This document shows, one piece after another, positions 14,017 to 14,045 of a stretch of 14,045 nt of DNA. The translations under genes and the position numbers were made by a program. Position 1 is the first letter of the stretch. The number at the start of each line of letters is the position of its first letter. The notes below the pieces were generated by a model. It did no database searches. It was not told where the DNA came from and was given only the letters and a program-made list of their open reading frames with translations. The DNA is from an uncultured Lachnospiraceae bacterium (GTDB taxonomy: Bacteria > Bacillota > Clostridia > Lachnospirales > Lachnospiraceae), in the NCBI GenBank assembly GCA_910584115.1, contig CAJTYN010000069.1:1-14045 (forward strand), given 5' to 3'.

Positions 14017-14045
14017 AAGTAGCCGGAAGTAAATTCCGTCTACTT
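14017..14045. repeat. Hairpin at the right edge of the window
   Basis: AAGTAG (14017-14022) pairs with CTACTT (14040-14045) and CGGAA (14024-14028) with TTCCG (14034-14038). One C/T mismatch lies between the two helices and the loop is GTAAA. The outer pairing reaches the last base of the window, so the full extent is unknown. It lies 3 nt after the terminator T run and could belong to the next transcription unit or to a dispersed inverted-repeat element. Confidence 0.55.

Overview
The window is a conserved core-genome segment of a Gram-positive, probably spore-forming member of the Clostridia. Lachnospiraceae-like is the best guess from the protein sequences and the moderately high GC. Every supported gene is on the + strand, packed into two runs. 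There is no sign of a mobile element, CRISPR array, rRNA or tRNA.

Region 1 (1-9648) is a long translation, cell-envelope-signalling and metabolism operon. Its order is rsmB (5' end cut off by the window), rlmN, a PP2C phosphatase (prpC/stp), the PASTA kinase prkC, rsgA, rpe, thiN, ychF, lgt, and a small Spo0E-like ORF. The first seven genes follow the arrangement known from Bacillus subtilis (rsmB-rlmN-prpC-prkC-rsgA-rpe-thiN). The first five genes overlap one another by 1-10 nt (ATGA and TGATG junctions), which suggests translational coupling. A strong intrinsic terminator closes the run; its 5' arm lies inside the last codons of the Spo0E-like ORF.

Region 2 (9649-9974) is the only long intergenic stretch. 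It carries a sigma-A-type promoter. Immediately downstream is a purine-rich array of GTGG units with a 10-bp period, which I read as the autoregulatory MraZ operator. Two short upstream ORFs are also possible.

Region 3 (9975-14045) is the start of the division and cell wall (dcw) cluster: mraZ, rsmH, an FtsL-like bitopic protein and a class B penicillin-binding protein (FtsI/SpoVD type, no PASTA domain). Instead of running on into mraY/murD, the run ends at three consecutive hairpins. The middle one has a 14-bp stem followed by a T run and is a clear terminator.

Together the genes link ribosome maturation (rsmB, rlmN, rsgA, ychF, rsmH), Ser/Thr phosphosignalling that senses cell wall (prpC/prkC), lipoprotein modification (lgt) and septal wall synthesis (ftsL, pbp). 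I found no convincing undescribed system. The points most worth a second look are the 89-nt lgt/Spo0E-like overlap, the terminator embedded in that ORF, the MraZ operator with a possible overlapping upstream ORF, the extra C-terminal domain of PrkC, and the hairpin cluster ending a shortened dcw run.
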